In this document: positions 55,766 to 64,000 of the stretch, piece by piece
How positions within the stretch are numbered: the stretch's first letter is position 1
Layout: each line of letters begins with the position of its first letter
Origin: Deltaproteobacteria bacterium
GTDB taxonomy: Bacteria; SAR324; XYD2-FULL-50-16
Length of the DNA: 64,000 nucleotides
NCBI GenBank assembly: GCA_018657625.1
Contig: JABHWU010000040.1
Span: 1 to 64,000 of the forward strand
Reading direction: 5' to 3'
The notes under the pieces: model-generated
What the model was told of the DNA's origin: nothing
What the model saw: the letters and a program-made list of their open reading frames with translations, nothing else
Database searches by the model: none
Made by a program: the position numbers and the translations under genes

Positions 55766-56491
55766 ATGGAAAAGTCAACGTCTAAAGCAGCAGGTATCAT
55801 TCGAACCCATGGGCGATCTGTCCCTCAAAAGTTTACTTTTGCTATGGGTCATTTGTTCATTGTTTTAACCTGTGGATGGCTGATTTATGGAAAGGGATGG
55901 GAAGTGATAGGTCAGGCATTCGGGAAATCCTGGCAGATAACTGATATTCCCAGAGCCCAAATACTTCTGGTTTGTGCTTTTATCTATTGGCTGCGCCATG
56001 TTTTAACCTTGTTTTATTTGTTGGTCCGAAAAGTTGAGTGGTCGGAAGTACTGGGGTTATTGATTTTTATAGGATTGTTTGAAATTGGTCTGGTACTTCT
56101 TGGGGGCGGAGCTTTTCGTGACTATTCAATTAAGTTTGGTTTGCTGGATATTGTCGCTTTGGTATTGTTTTTTCTGGGGTCCTATTTAAATAGCGCTTCA
56201 GAGATTCAACGCAAATGGTGGAAGGCTGCCCCAACTCACCATGGGCTCTGTTATACTAAAGGCTTATTCGCTTACTCTATGCATATCAATTATTTTGGCG
56301 ATACTGTATTATTTACAGGTTGGTGTTTGTTTACCTATAATTTCTGGTCATTAGGATTACCTCTATTAATGGGGTTATCATTTGCTTTTTATCATATTCC
56401 TGGTTTGGATATATACCTAACTGAACGTTATGGAGAAGCATTCAAAAACTATTCAAAAAAAACCAGGAAGTTTATTCCTTTTATTTATTGA
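55766..56491 (+). CDS. Membrane enzyme of the ICMT/PEMT/steroid-reductase-like family
   Basis: A 241-residue protein with about six membrane segments. The C-terminal part has the family pattern THHGLCYTKGLFAYSMHINYFGDTVLFTGWCLF followed by DIYLTERYGEAFKNYSKKTRKFIPFIY, as in isoprenylcysteine methyltransferase-like and DUF1295-type proteins that modify lipids or isoprenoids. Which reaction it performs (methyl transfer or reduction) cannot be decided. Single gene, ATG start, 111 bp after the DmpA-type gene. Confidence 0.75.
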   Translation: MEKSTSKAAGIIRTHGRSVPQKFTFAMGHLFIVLTCGWLIYGKGWEVIGQAFGKSWQITDIPRAQILLVCAFIYWLRHVLTLFYLLVRKVEWSEVLGLLIFIGLFEIGLVLLGGGAFRDYSIKFGLLDIVALVLFFLGSYLNSASEIQRKWWKAAPTHHGLCYTKGLFAYSMHINYFGDTVLFTGWCLFTYNFWSLGLPLLMGLSFAFYHIPGLDIYLTERYGEAFKNYSKKTRKFIPFIY

Positions 56492-56635
56492 GTAATATAT
56501 ATCATTGTCTAGCAGCACATTTGGCGAAGTAATAGTGAAAAACATCACACTATTTAAACCTATAACACAAACTCTAAATATTGTTTCCCGTTACCAGTGC
56601 AACAATACATTAAAACACATTTGTAGGATTTAGCT

Positions 56636-58051
56636 ATGACAAGTCTGCGTGAGAAAATGCATCAGGAAATGGAAGATAAAAGCATATTTGACCAGGTACA
56701 AAAATACGCCTTTGATTATGCCAGGCAGGTAAGGGAAAGAAACGTCTTTCCGACGGATAAGGCTTTAAACGATTTAAACCTATTTACCGAAGATCTGCCG
56801 CAATCTATAGGAGATGCAGGCGAAATATTGAACTTTTTATACCAATTTGGTGGTCCGGCTACAGTTGCTCAAACAGGAGGCCGGTATTATGGTTTTGTCA
56901 ATGGGGGTGTGATTCCCGCAGGATTGGCTGCCCGTTGGTTATCGGATTTTTGGGATCAAAATGCAGCGCTTTTTATGACTTCTCCACTAGCTTCGAAACT
57001 AGAAGCTGTCTGTGAAACATGGCTAAGACAATTATTAGGTTTGTCTGAAAGAGTTGTGGCGGGCTTTGTTACCGGGTCTTCATTAGCGATATTTTGTGGG
57101 CTGGCTGCTGCCCGATATAGAATTTTTCAAAATAACAATTGGGATATTAATAAAAAAGGGTTTTATGGCGCCCCTAAGGTCAGAATTGTCGCTGGACGTC
57201 ATGCCCATGGAACTGTCATAAAAGCTATCTCTCTGTTAGGATTTGGTATCGACAATATAGAATGGATTGACACAGATTCAGAAGGAAGAATTGATTCTTC
57301 TAAAATTCCTGAATTGGATAAGAGCAGCATTTTAATTCTACAGGCAGGAAATGTTCGTTCAGGGGCATTTGATGCTTTTGAAGAGATTTGTGCCAAAGCA
57401 AATGAAGTCGGAGCCTGGGTTCATGTTGACGGCGCTTTTGGCCTTTGGGCTGCGGCCTCCAGACAATTAAAACATCTTACCAAAGGCATTGAAAGAGCAA
57501 ATTCTTACTCTCTGGACGGACATAAAACCCTTAATACTCCCTATGACAACGGTATTGTACTGTGTGATGACGAGGAAGCTTTAACCAATGCGTTACATGC
57601 TTCGGGGTCATATATTTCCTTTAGTGAAAACAAAGATGGAATGCTTTACTCACCTGAGATGTCCAGACGGGCCAGATCAATTGAATTATGGGCTACCTTA
57701 AAATATCTGGGTAAAGCAGGGGTCGATGAACTGGTGCTCGGTCTCCATCAGCGTGCATTTCAAATTGCAGAAGAATTAAAGGCGGAAGGGTTTACTATAT
57801 TAAATGATGTCGTATTTAATCAGGTTTTAGTTGCTTGTGATAGTGATGAACTAACCATTCAAACAATGCAAAACGTTCAGCGGTCAGGGGAGTGTTGGGC
57901 AGGTGGTGCAGATTGGGCTGGCAAAGCAGTTATTCGAATCAGCGTTTGTTCCTGGGTGACTACTAAGGAAGATATTACCCATTCTGTAAAAGCCTTTGTT
58001 AATGGAAGACGACAGGCATTAGGATCATTAAACCTGAAATCTAATCAATAA
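56636..58051 (+). CDS. PLP-dependent group II decarboxylase family protein
   Basis: A 471-residue enzyme of the aspartate-aminotransferase fold, decarboxylase branch. Key features: FVTGSSLAIFCGLAAAR (phosphate-binding loop), a conserved histidine in GRHAHGTVIKA that stacks on PLP, D265 in HVDGAFGLWAA, and the Schiff-base lysine K297 in SLDGHKTLNTPYDNG. It resembles aromatic-amino-acid, glutamate or diaminobutyrate decarboxylases, but the substrate is not readable. AGGA lies 8 nt before the ATG. It is followed by a GNAT gene after 33 bp, which might acetylate a product amine; that is speculation. Confidence 0.9.
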   Translation: MTSLREKMHQEMEDKSIFDQVQKYAFDYARQVRERNVFPTDKALNDLNLFTEDLPQSIGDAGEILNFLYQFGGPATVAQTGGRYYGFVNGGVIPAGLAARWLSDFWDQNAALFMTSPLASKLEAVCETWLRQLLGLSERVVAGFVTGSSLAIFCGLAAARYRIFQNNNWDINKKGFYGAPKVRIVAGRHAHGTVIKAISLLGFGIDNIEWIDTDSEGRIDSSKIPELDKSSILILQAGNVRSGAFDAFEEICAKANEVGAWVHVDGAFGLWAAASRQLKHLTKGIERANSYSLDGHKTLNTPYDNGIVLCDDEEALTNALHASGSYISFSENKDGMLYSPEMSRRARSIELWATLKYLGKAGVDELVLGLHQRAFQIAEELKAEGFTILNDVVFNQVLVACDSDELTIQTMQNVQRSGECWAGGADWAGKAVIRISVCSWVTTKEDITHSVKAFVNGRRQALGSLNLKSNQ

Positions 58052-58084
58052 ATCATCAACAATTGTGTCTTGTTAGGAAATAGT

Positions 58085-58609
58085 ATGAATATCAATATAA
58101 GATCATGCTCAATAAAGGATTTGGAGCGGTTACAAAATATAGGGTATGAGACCTATGATGAAACTTTTAGAAAATTAAATAGTCCGGAAACCATTGATAA
58201 ATATCTTCAGGAAGCATTCAATACAGAAAAACTATCAACAGAACTGAATAATAAAGACTGCTGGTTTTACTTTTTATTGGTTGATAATGAGTTATCCGGA
58301 TATCTCAAAATCAATGATAAAGCTGCTCAATCTGATATCAATGATGCTGAGTCCATTGAAATTGAAAGAATATATGTCAGGAGGAAATCCATTGGAAAAG
58401 GCCTGGGCAAATATTTAATGAATTTTGCACTTCAATTGGCAGCAGAGATGCACAAGCAATATGTCTGGCTAGGTGTCTGGGAAAAAAATGTAGATGCCAT
58501 TTTATTTTACATAAAAATGGGGTTTTATGAAGCCGGACGGCATACATTCAAAATGGGAGATGAATTTCAGAATGATTTGATCATGAAGAAAGAGCTGAAC
58601 AATCACTAA
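58085..58609 (+). CDS. GNAT-family N-acetyltransferase, intact
   Basis: About 174 residues. The acetyl-CoA-binding segment is IERIYVRRKSIGKGLGKYLMNFAL, followed by VWLGVWEKNVDAILFYIKMGF, the standard motif A and B elements. ATG 58085 is chosen with AGGA 6 nt before it; the frame also opens at TTG 58070. Resembles protein or polyamine N-acetyltransferases; substrate unknown. It is the first fully intact GNAT of the accessory region and follows the decarboxylase. Confidence 0.9.
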   Translation: MNINIRSCSIKDLERLQNIGYETYDETFRKLNSPETIDKYLQEAFNTEKLSTELNNKDCWFYFLLVDNELSGYLKINDKAAQSDINDAESIEIERIYVRRKSIGKGLGKYLMNFALQLAAEMHKQYVWLGVWEKNVDAILFYIKMGFYEAGRHTFKMGDEFQNDLIMKKELNNH

Positions 58610-58660
58610 TTTTGTTAACGGGTATCATCCCTAAACATCAAATTGCTACTGAAATAGTCT

Positions 58661-58939
58661 ATGCCATTACAAAACAGGGTAGATCCCTGGGGACGTATCT
58701 TAACCTCGCCCTACAGGGGGACATTACTTGGAAACAGGGGTATTCTGCACAATGAAAATAGGCAGGTGGTCAAAAACCATCAGCACCAAAACTGGGTGAC
58801 TTGCCTTTTGGAATTTAAAGAAAGGAAGCGGGAGTTGATGTCGCCGCATCATTATACAGAATTGTTTTTTTTAGATGAAGCAACAGCGCTTTCAGCCGGA
58901 CATAGACCTTGTGGTGAATGTACCAGAAATCCACGATAG
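58661..58939 (+). pseudogene. Truncated conserved protein of unknown function
   Basis: A 92-residue frame starting MPLQNRVDPWGRILTSPYRG with GNRGILHNE and later LMSPHHYTELFFLDEATALSAGHRPCGEC. As I recall, this pattern belongs to a widespread uncharacterised family of roughly 200 residues, and the sequence here ends shortly after the conserved HRPCGEC with an early stop. It is therefore probably a 3'-truncated remnant. The function of the family is not known to me. Confidence 0.65.
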
Positions 58940-59001
58940 TGCGTACCGTTAAGTTTTTTTTATCAATTGAAAGGTAGTTTAAACATTCAATAATAAAAAA
59001 G

Positions 59002-59199
59002 ATGAATAAAGAATTACTTTCAAACAAAATCAGAAACCTGGCTGATTCTATTGGAATTGATAGTATCGGATTTGCTGAAGCTACCACTTTTTCAGATTCC
59101 CGTATCAACAACCCTAAACAAAAAGATCCGAGCTTGTCATTACCGGATGCAAAATCTATTCAGGTATTCCTTACCGGCTATTTCACCGGAATGTCTTAA
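59002..59199 (+). pseudogene. Fragment resembling the start of a 4Fe-4S reductase (QueG-like)
   Basis: A 65-residue frame: IRNLADSIGIDSIGFAEATTFSDSR then KDPSLSLPDAKSIQVFLTGYF. The pattern of a short helix, GIDxIGFA, and PDAKSIxV is like the N-terminus of epoxyqueuosine-reductase-type iron-sulfur proteins, which are over 200 residues long; the iron-sulfur cysteines are absent. A stop follows directly. Weak recognition; a remnant is the best reading. Confidence 0.4.
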
Positions 59200-59220
59200 T
59201 CGCCCTGGAAAAAGCAAAAA

Positions 59221-59400
59221 ATGGTAAAAAAGAGTAAAATTGCATATGACGCGCTAAAGGTATCCAAAGAAACGTATGAAACCATCTGTGGTTTCAGCAT
59301 CAGTGCTTTGGATCTTCCGGATAAATTACCGGATGATCTGGCAGTCAGAGAAAAACACCAGTCCGTAAACCGCTTTCAGAAATATGGGATCATGGTCTAA
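59221..59400 (+). pseudogene. Small frame, probable gene remnant
   Basis: A 59-residue frame in phase with the preceding fragment across one stop codon (KSKIAYDALKVSKETYETICGF, LPDKLPDDLAVREKHQSV). The composition is that of a normal coding sequence, but no family is recognised. It may be the surviving C-terminal piece of the same degraded gene after a deletion. Confidence 0.35.
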
Positions 59401-59436
59401 AGGATCGCTGAAAAAAAAGTAAATAATACCAAGCCA

Positions 59437-59587
59437 ATGGAGATCATTATCGCATTTGTTGGTGTTGCCATTATTGGTCGTCCCATCGGAACCGGATATT
59501 GTCAACACAAATCTTGTAGGTGTCCTTTATCAGGTGGCGGGCTCACTCAGTGTCGGTACCTCAATTGTGTATGCCAAAAATATATAA
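59437..59587 (+). pseudogene. Frameshifted small membrane-protein-like frame
   Basis: The start MEIIIAFVGVAIIG is coherent hydrophobic sequence in one frame; after about 17 codons the coding-like signal moves to another frame (VPSEPDIVNTNLVGVLYQVA then GSLSVGTSIVYAKNI). Together they would give a small membrane protein, so one frameshift is suspected. The first frame continues into the tautomerase gene only as an artefact. No family recognised. Confidence 0.35.
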
Positions 59588-59598
59588 TAGGAGAAATT

Positions 59599-59802
59599 AT
59601 GCCTTACGTTAATATCAGAATTACCAATGAAGGTGTTACTGCCGAACAAAAAGTTGAATTGATCAAAGGAGCCACTGATTTACTTGTCAAAGTTCTTGGA
59701 AAAAATCCGGCAACCACTGTCGTGGTAATTGATGAAGTGGAAACAGATAATTGGGGCATCGGTGGGGAAACGGTTACATCGATTCGAAACCGTAATCGAT
59801 AG
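59599..59802 (+). CDS. 4-oxalocrotonate tautomerase family protein
   Basis: A 67-residue small enzyme whose catalytic base is the proline that follows the initiator methionine (MPYVNIRITNEGVTAEQKVEL). ATKGATDLL-type helix and VVVIDEVETDNWGIGGE are family features. ATG 59599 is required because the active Pro must be second; AGGAG lies 7 nt upstream, although a longer in-frame ORF exists. It may act in aromatic catabolism or isomerise another enol substrate. No catabolic neighbours are seen. Confidence 0.9.
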   Translation: MPYVNIRITNEGVTAEQKVELIKGATDLLVKVLGKNPATTVVVIDEVETDNWGIGGETVTSIRNRNR

Positions 59803-59835
59803 CGTCTCCTCTACTTTGATCATATGGCCTTATAG

Positions 59836-60270
59836 GTTCATTTTGAAAACGCTTATGTTGTTGATGTTGGTTTTGGAGATGCCTTTCGAAAACCGATTTC
59901 GTTAAAACAAGGCTTCTGTGAGGATGTTAGTGGAAAATACCGGGTTTATCCTCAAAACTTATCCCAAAATTCGTACATCATTCAGAAACAGGAAGCAGGA
60001 AACTGGCAGGTAATTTACCGTTTTACGAATGCTCCTCTGGAAATCATTGATTTTAATGAAATGTGCAGATACAATTCTAATTCACCTAACTCTCACTTTA
60101 CACAAAAAACGATCTGTACTATTGCCCAACATGATGGTAGATTAACTTTGACTGATGAACACCTGATAACCACTGATAAGGGATTGAGACTTAAAATACC
60201 TGTTACTTCTCAACAATGTTTTAAAGAGCATTTATTAGAAAATTTTAACATTGATTATGAAAAGGTTTAG
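59836..60270 (+). pseudogene. C-terminal part of an arylamine N-acetyltransferase
   Basis: An open frame of 144 codons that begins after a stop with no suitable start: HFENAYVVDVGFGDAFRKPI, YRVYPQN, NWQVIYRFTNAPLEIIDFNEMC, SNSPNSHFTQKTICTIAQHDGRLTLTD. This is the NAT family's second half, including the catalytic-triad Asp in VVDVGFGD. The N-terminal part with the catalytic Cys and His is missing. A non-functional remnant. Confidence 0.75.
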
Positions 60271-60312
60271 CAAGTTAAATAAATTAGCGATTTAACAAAA
60301 AAAGGAGAAAGA

Positions 60313-60399
60313 GTGTTCAGGAAATTAGTGGCGGTAGCTATAGCTGAACTGGCTTTGCCTATGGACGCTCTGGCTGATAAAGTAGAATCCGGAGAATAA
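60313..60399 (+). pseudogene. Signal-peptide-like remnant
   Basis: A 28-codon frame preceded by AAAAGGAGAA, with GTG start, reading VFRKLVAVAIAELALPMDA then LADKVESGE. It looks like the first part of an exported protein: good ribosome binding site, basic start, hydrophobic core and an A-x-A cleavage site, and then a stop. Most likely the surviving 5' end of a lost gene. Confidence 0.4.
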
Positions 60400-60498
60400 A
60401 ACCATTTTTTGAACCAGGTTTAAAATTAAGATGGGTTATTAATCTTTCTAATAATTTTAATGGTAAAATTCTAAAATATTAAAAAGGAGATTATTAAA

Positions 60499-61314
60499 AT
60501 GATCGATTTTATCCAGCAATTTAGTCCGGTGACGCAGGCCTTCATCGCTACTCTTTTTACTTGGGGAGTAACGGCAGCCGGAGCTGGTCTGGTACTTTTT
60601 ACAAAATCAGTCAATCGTAAATTAATGGATTCTATGTTGGGTTTTGCCGCCGGTGTTATGATTGCTGCCAGTTTTTGGTCCTTGCTGGCTCCTGGCCTGG
60701 AAATGGCTGAACAACTTGGCCATACTCCATGGTTAACAGCCGTTATTGGTTTTATGGGGGGAGGGATTTTTATGCGATTAACAGATAATTTTTTACCTCA
60801 TTTACATCCTGGCTTAGAACTTAGTCAAAGTGAAGGTGTAAAAACCTCATGGCAACGCAGTACACTGCTGGTAACGGCTATAACTCTTCACAATGTTCCT
60901 GAAGGTCTGGCAGTCGGAGTAGCTTTTGGTGCAGTGGCAGCGGGTCTACCATCAGCTACCATTGGCGGTGCGATTGCTCTGGCTATTGGTATCGGAATTC
61001 AAAATTTTCCGGAAGGGGCAGCGGTATCAATGCCTTTACGAAGAGAAGGTGTTAGTAAATGGAAGAGTTTTATGTTAGGTCAGTCGTCTGGTATTGTTGA
61101 ACCAATTGCAGGTGTTATCGGAGCCGTATTCGTCCTGAGCATGCAGAATGTACTCCCCTATGCCCTCTGTTTTGCAGCGGGGGCCATGATTTTTGTGGTC
61201 GTGGAAGAGTTAATTCCGGAATCTCAACAGGAACAGTCCAATATCGATTTGGTAACCATGGCAACGATGATCGGATTTTCTGTGATGATGATCCTTGATG
61301 TTGCTTTAGGTTGA
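60499..61314 (+). CDS. ZIP-family divalent metal transporter (GufA-like)
   Basis: A 271-residue inner-membrane transporter, about eight membrane segments. The metal-site motifs are HNVPEG in segment 4 (H131, N132, E135) and QNFPEG in segment 5 (Q168, N169, E172). A His-bearing loop (LPHLHPGLEL) precedes segment 4. This matches bacterial GufA/ZupT-type importers of zinc and other divalent ions; the specific metal cannot be told. AGGAG lies 9 nt before the ATG. It appears intact. Confidence 0.93.
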   Translation: MIDFIQQFSPVTQAFIATLFTWGVTAAGAGLVLFTKSVNRKLMDSMLGFAAGVMIAASFWSLLAPGLEMAEQLGHTPWLTAVIGFMGGGIFMRLTDNFLPHLHPGLELSQSEGVKTSWQRSTLLVTAITLHNVPEGLAVGVAFGAVAAGLPSATIGGAIALAIGIGIQNFPEGAAVSMPLRREGVSKWKSFMLGQSSGIVEPIAGVIGAVFVLSMQNVLPYALCFAAGAMIFVVVEELIPESQQEQSNIDLVTMATMIGFSVMMILDVALG

Positions 61315-61412
61315 AAAGAACCAGACGCTTACGGATTTTCAAACAACACTGATAATATGACTGAAGCTGAAGTGTTTGCTAAATATGCTCCTAAATAGAT
61401 CCATAAATCATT

Positions 61413-61823
61413 ATGATAATTGAAGTTGATGAAAACCCCAATGACCGAGATATTCAAAAATTAAGATCTCATTTATTACAGTTTAATTTAAATCATTTGG
61501 ATGTCAAAAGCCGCCCACCTATAGCAATTTGGTGTAAAGATAAAGCCCAAACAATAACCGCTGGTATCGCTGGTGATACATTTGGAAACTGGTTGGAAAT
61601 TCATTTTTTGTGGGTGCAGGAAGAATTGCGAAAATCAGGTACTGGTAAAAAACTGCTTTTAAAAATGGAAGAAATCGCAAAAATACGAGGGTGTTTATAC
61701 GTCAAAGTTGATATCTATGATTTTCAGGCAAAATCGTTCTATGAGAAAAATGGATATAAAGTCATCTTTAGTTTATCAGATTACCCTTTTAGTGGCGAAA
61801 AACACTACCTGACTAAAAACTGA
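61413..61823 (+). CDS. GNAT-family N-acetyltransferase, intact small form
   Basis: A 136-residue GNAT. ITAGIAGDTFGNWLEIHFLWVQEELRKSGTGKKLLLKME forms the acetyl-CoA motif, and the end has LYVKVDIYDFQAKSFYEKNGYKV. ATG start without a strong ribosome binding site. It lies 44 bp before the next GNAT frame. Substrate unknown; short soluble GNATs of this type often act on small molecules. Confidence 0.85.
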   Translation: MIIEVDENPNDRDIQKLRSHLLQFNLNHLDVKSRPPIAIWCKDKAQTITAGIAGDTFGNWLEIHFLWVQEELRKSGTGKKLLLKMEEIAKIRGCLYVKVDIYDFQAKSFYEKNGYKVIFSLSDYPFSGEKHYLTKN

Positions 61824-61879
61824 TACTAAAACGTTTTCAATCCAAAAATAACATCATTATAGAGGCCTTGCAAAGTACT

Positions 61880-62638
61880 ATGGAAAAGCAAAAAGTATTA
61901 TCCATATTTGACCAAAATCGTAAAAATCCAGTTGATACATTCGACGTAACAGAATATTTTGTTCGTCAGGCTGGTAAAAATGGTAGAGAAGGCATGGTTT
62001 ATTACTCTTGTTTTCCCCCTGAAAAACTACGCGAAGGTATTAAGGAACAAATCAACTATTTTACAAACCTACAGCAGGATTTTGAATGGAAAGTATTTGA
62101 ACATGATCAACCCAAAAATCTTAAAGAAAGCTTAATCAAATATGGATTTATCGCCGAGGAACCCGAAGCTTTTTTAGTTCTGGATCTAAAAGATCTTCCA
62201 GGGGATTTGAAGGTAAATAAACAGGTTGAGATCAGACGGTTAGAAACACTTGAAGCGTTAGAGGACTATGAGAAAGTGTCAGCTGCAATTTGGGGTGAGA
62301 AACACCAGGATTCACTTAGACAGGAATTTAAAGACCAGCCGGAAAAGATCAGCCTTTACGTCGCCTATATTCAAAATGAACCTGTCAGTATTAGTAGACT
62401 TAGCTTTGATGATGAACAACCCAATTTTGCTGGCTTTTTTGGAGGATCAACACTACCTGAATACCGGGGACAGGGTATTTATACAGCTCTGGTTTTGGCC
62501 AGAATCAAAGAAGCCATCGATAAAGGATATCAGTATGGATACGTCGACGCATTGCCCACAAGCGAGCCAATTCTAAAAAAATTGGGATTTGTAAAATTGA
62601 GCACTTCTTGCCCTTTGATATGGAAACTAAACAGTTAG
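61880..62638 (+). CDS. GNAT-family N-acetyltransferase, two-part form
   Basis: About 252 residues. The N-terminal half (residues 1-110) is a variable domain, and the C-terminal half has a standard GNAT core: VSISRLSFDDEQPNFAGFFGGSTLPEYRGQGIYTALVLARIKEA and YVDALPTSEPILKKLGFVKL. ATG 61880 is preferred over TTG 61868. Substrate unknown. It is followed by an EamA transporter remnant. Confidence 0.85.
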   Translation: MEKQKVLSIFDQNRKNPVDTFDVTEYFVRQAGKNGREGMVYYSCFPPEKLREGIKEQINYFTNLQQDFEWKVFEHDQPKNLKESLIKYGFIAEEPEAFLVLDLKDLPGDLKVNKQVEIRRLETLEALEDYEKVSAAIWGEKHQDSLRQEFKDQPEKISLYVAYIQNEPVSISRLSFDDEQPNFAGFFGGSTLPEYRGQGIYTALVLARIKEAIDKGYQYGYVDALPTSEPILKKLGFVKLSTSCPLIWKLNS

Positions 62639-62906
62639 TAACACTAAATATCTTATTTTTAGAATCGCCACACATCCGCTGGGTATTTTCCTGGCAATAT
62701 TGGCTGGATTTTTAGGTTTCTTTGGTTCTTTTTTATTCCTTTATGCTGTTAATAAAGGACCACTTTCAATTATCGTCACATTATCCGCTTTATATCCTGT
62801 TTTAACGATTAGCATGGCGATATTTTTTTTGGGTGAAACAATCACAATGAAACAAGGTCTGGGAATTCTCTTGGCATTGGTTTCCATGGCCTTAATTAGT
62901 AGCTGA
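62631..62906 (+). pseudogene. EamA-type transporter remnant (half domain)
   Basis: Open from 62631 after a stop, with the coding-like part FRIATHPLGIFLAILAGFLG followed by FFGSFLFLYAVNKGPLSIIVT and the LSALYPVLTISMAIFFLGETITMKQGLGILLAL segment. These are the last membrane segments of an EamA/DMT permease domain; complete proteins have ten segments. No proper start codon is available. A decayed permease gene. Confidence 0.75.
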
Positions 62907-63421
62907 TAATTAAATTAGGTTTTAATGTTTGAAATTTTTTATTCCATTGTTGATCCTGGCTAAACTGCAAGAACCACAAATCAGTAAGTAATTTTGATTG
63001 AGAATCCACTTTTTCTATAACAATTCCAAATTGCACCTGATTAAAAGCTTCAGGGCTATCGACTGTCAAAATATTAGCTTGTATTTCAGGAGGTACTGTA
63101 ACCAGCTTCGTTGGCGATAAATTTTTTTTAACCCGCGACACCTGATTTTCAGTGACATTGACTTCAACATCCGGGGTTGAAATATTTGCCATAGAAACAA
63201 TACCTTCACCGGTCAGCACGTTGGTAACATCGAGACCAGTTGACATTATTAATTCTGTTCCTTTGACCCCTACCAGGGCATTTGTGGTTTTGATACTAAA
63301 TCTCTTTTCGTTTTTTATTAACTTTTATTTTAACCTTTCCAATCGACATGGAGGTTACCGATTCCTCTGCGGTATTGTTATCAATTTTAATAAAAGATTG
63401 GGGAAACTCCAGAAAGATCAT
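62896..63421 (-). pseudogene. FecR-domain protein, frameshifted and truncated
   Basis: On the minus strand two frames together give a FecR-like domain: from 63421, MIFLEFPQSFIKIDNNTAEE and SVTSMSIGKVKIKVNKKRKE, then after a shift near 63302, RFSIKTTNALVGVKGTELIM and STGLDVTNVLTGEGIVSMANI. FecR domains bind or sense in the periplasm and the VGVKGTE segment is their hallmark. The expected N-terminal part is also missing. Its 3' end overlaps the end of the EamA remnant. Confidence 0.7.
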
Positions 63422-63753
63422 AGAGATGGTTCTTCGTCATTTTGTTTGGGTAATATTAATTCAAAGCAGAACAATTTTTAAAATATCTGTTGAGAAGCCA
63501 ACCACAGACCACACTTAAGCTGTTAATGAAGATCCCAGCACACCTTGCAAAGTAAGATTTTGAAACAGTAGACTTAATATCTAAAAAAGAACACTGAGAC
63601 AATTTTGCAAATAGATACTTTAAACACTCTTCATACTTGTCATTAGATCTAAAAAAAGATAGCTTGGATAAATGAACAACCTGAATATTCTACCTTTTTC
63701 TTGTTGCTCCAAGATTTTATTTTATCAATACACTATAAAAACCATCGTCTAAA

Positions 63754-64000
63754 ATGAATTTAACCATACGCCTAAGATACATTATAATCTCACTATTATT
63801 CTTAATTTTTATTGCTTTGGTTTACACCTTTAGAGCCGTTTTGCCGACCTTTATTCTAGCATTACTACTGGCTTATATTTTAACCCCGGTGGTAGTAAAA
63901 ATCTCATCAAAAAAAATTTTTCGTCGTAAAATCCCCAGGGGAATGGCGATTATTGTTATTTATGTTTTATCCATTACTGGTATTTCTTTTGGTGGAACCT
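63754..64000 (+). CDS. AI-2E family transporter, N-terminal part (cut by window end)
   Basis: An ATG-started frame that runs to the window end: hydrophobic segments IIISLLFLIFIALVYTF and LPTFILALLLAYILTPVVV, then RRKIPRGMAIIVIYVLSITG. This N-terminus is typical of the AI-2E/PerM (YdiK) family of inner-membrane transporters. Only about 82 codons are visible, so completeness and function cannot be checked. It is probably an independent gene, as the preceding 270 bp hold nothing coding. Confidence 0.8.
   Translation, partial: MNLTIRLRYIIISLLFLIFIALVYTFRAVLPTFILALLLAYILTPVVVKISSKKIFRRKIPRGMAIIVIYVLSITGISFGGT

Noticed and set aside
58815..59111. A minus-strand 98-residue frame
   Set aside because: It lies opposite the truncated conserved protein and the iron-sulfur-reductase-like fragment and has no motif of its own.
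59437..59802. A 121-residue frame that includes the tautomerase as its C-terminal part
   Set aside because: The active proline must follow the initiator methionine, and an AGGAG site precedes the internal ATG at 59599.
63152..63481. A plus-strand frame of 109 codons
   Set aside because: It is opposite the FecR-domain sequence on the minus strand, which carries a recognisable motif.

Overview
The window reads as a contiguous chromosomal segment of a low-GC, AT-rich Gram-negative bacterium with a lipopolysaccharide outer membrane. It carries LptD, BamD, a CpoB-like protein, an arabinose-5-phosphate isomerase of the Kdo pathway, an LpxL-type acyltransferase, SecD/SecF/YajC, sigma-54 and an IHF/HU protein. 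The gene set is proteobacterium-like in a broad, deep-branching sense, but the synthetases and MraY have features seen in other phyla, and the lineage cannot be fixed from sequence reading alone. No plasmid, prophage or insertion-sequence hallmark, rRNA operon or CRISPR array was seen.

From 1 to 50.9 kb the region is dense housekeeping DNA. It starts with a TPR protein, then argS-glyS-hisI (minus), yajC-secD-secF (minus), a KefB-type antiporter, an endonuclease-family protein, and dprA-cpoB-bamD (minus). Next comes an envelope operon (plus): a two-domain CDP-alcohol phosphatidyltransferase that looks like a PgsA-PssA fusion, a transaldolase, KdsD and an LpxL-like acyltransferase. IHF/HU, pspA, a YbjN-like gene and rpoN (minus) follow, then htpG. 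A plus-strand block runs lptD, a small beta-barrel, an LptM-like lipoprotein, a TPR lipoprotein, a large unrecognised repeat/zinc-ribbon protein and recJ. A minus-strand block then runs mutS, an AMIN-type amidase, a lipoprotein and a zinc-ribbon membrane protein. Next is a minus-strand information-processing cluster: MBL hydrolase, mraY, serS, tRNA-Ser(UGA), tRNA-Ser(GCU), tRNA-Arg(GCG), tRNA-Ser(GGA), SRP RNA, dnaX, ybaB, recR and pepA. It gathers three serine tRNAs with their synthetase and links the SRP RNA to dnaX.

From about 51 kb onward the character changes. Intergenic spaces are wide, and many genes are broken or reduced to fragments: two GNAT acetyltransferase remnants, a GNAT tail, a truncated conserved protein, a clipped 4Fe-4S-reductase-like start, an arylamine N-acetyltransferase tail, an EamA half-domain and a frameshifted FecR-domain gene. 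They lie among intact accessory genes: an orphan CoxII-like cupredoxin lacking its copper ligands, YbaK, a DmpA-type peptidase, an ICMT/PEMT-like membrane enzyme, a PLP decarboxylase, three intact GNATs, a 4-oxalocrotonate tautomerase and a ZIP metal transporter. A structured intergenic region and a dispersed-type palindrome also occur here. This looks like an actively eroding accessory region. The window ends inside an AI-2E family transporter.

No complete unknown multi-gene defence or mobile system was recognised. The most unusual items are the PgsA-PssA fusion, the copper-ligand-less CoxII homologue, the HisI-like protein that has lost its metal-binding acidic residues, the tRNA-Arg with a GCG anticodon, and the unrecognised 777-residue protein coupled to recJ.
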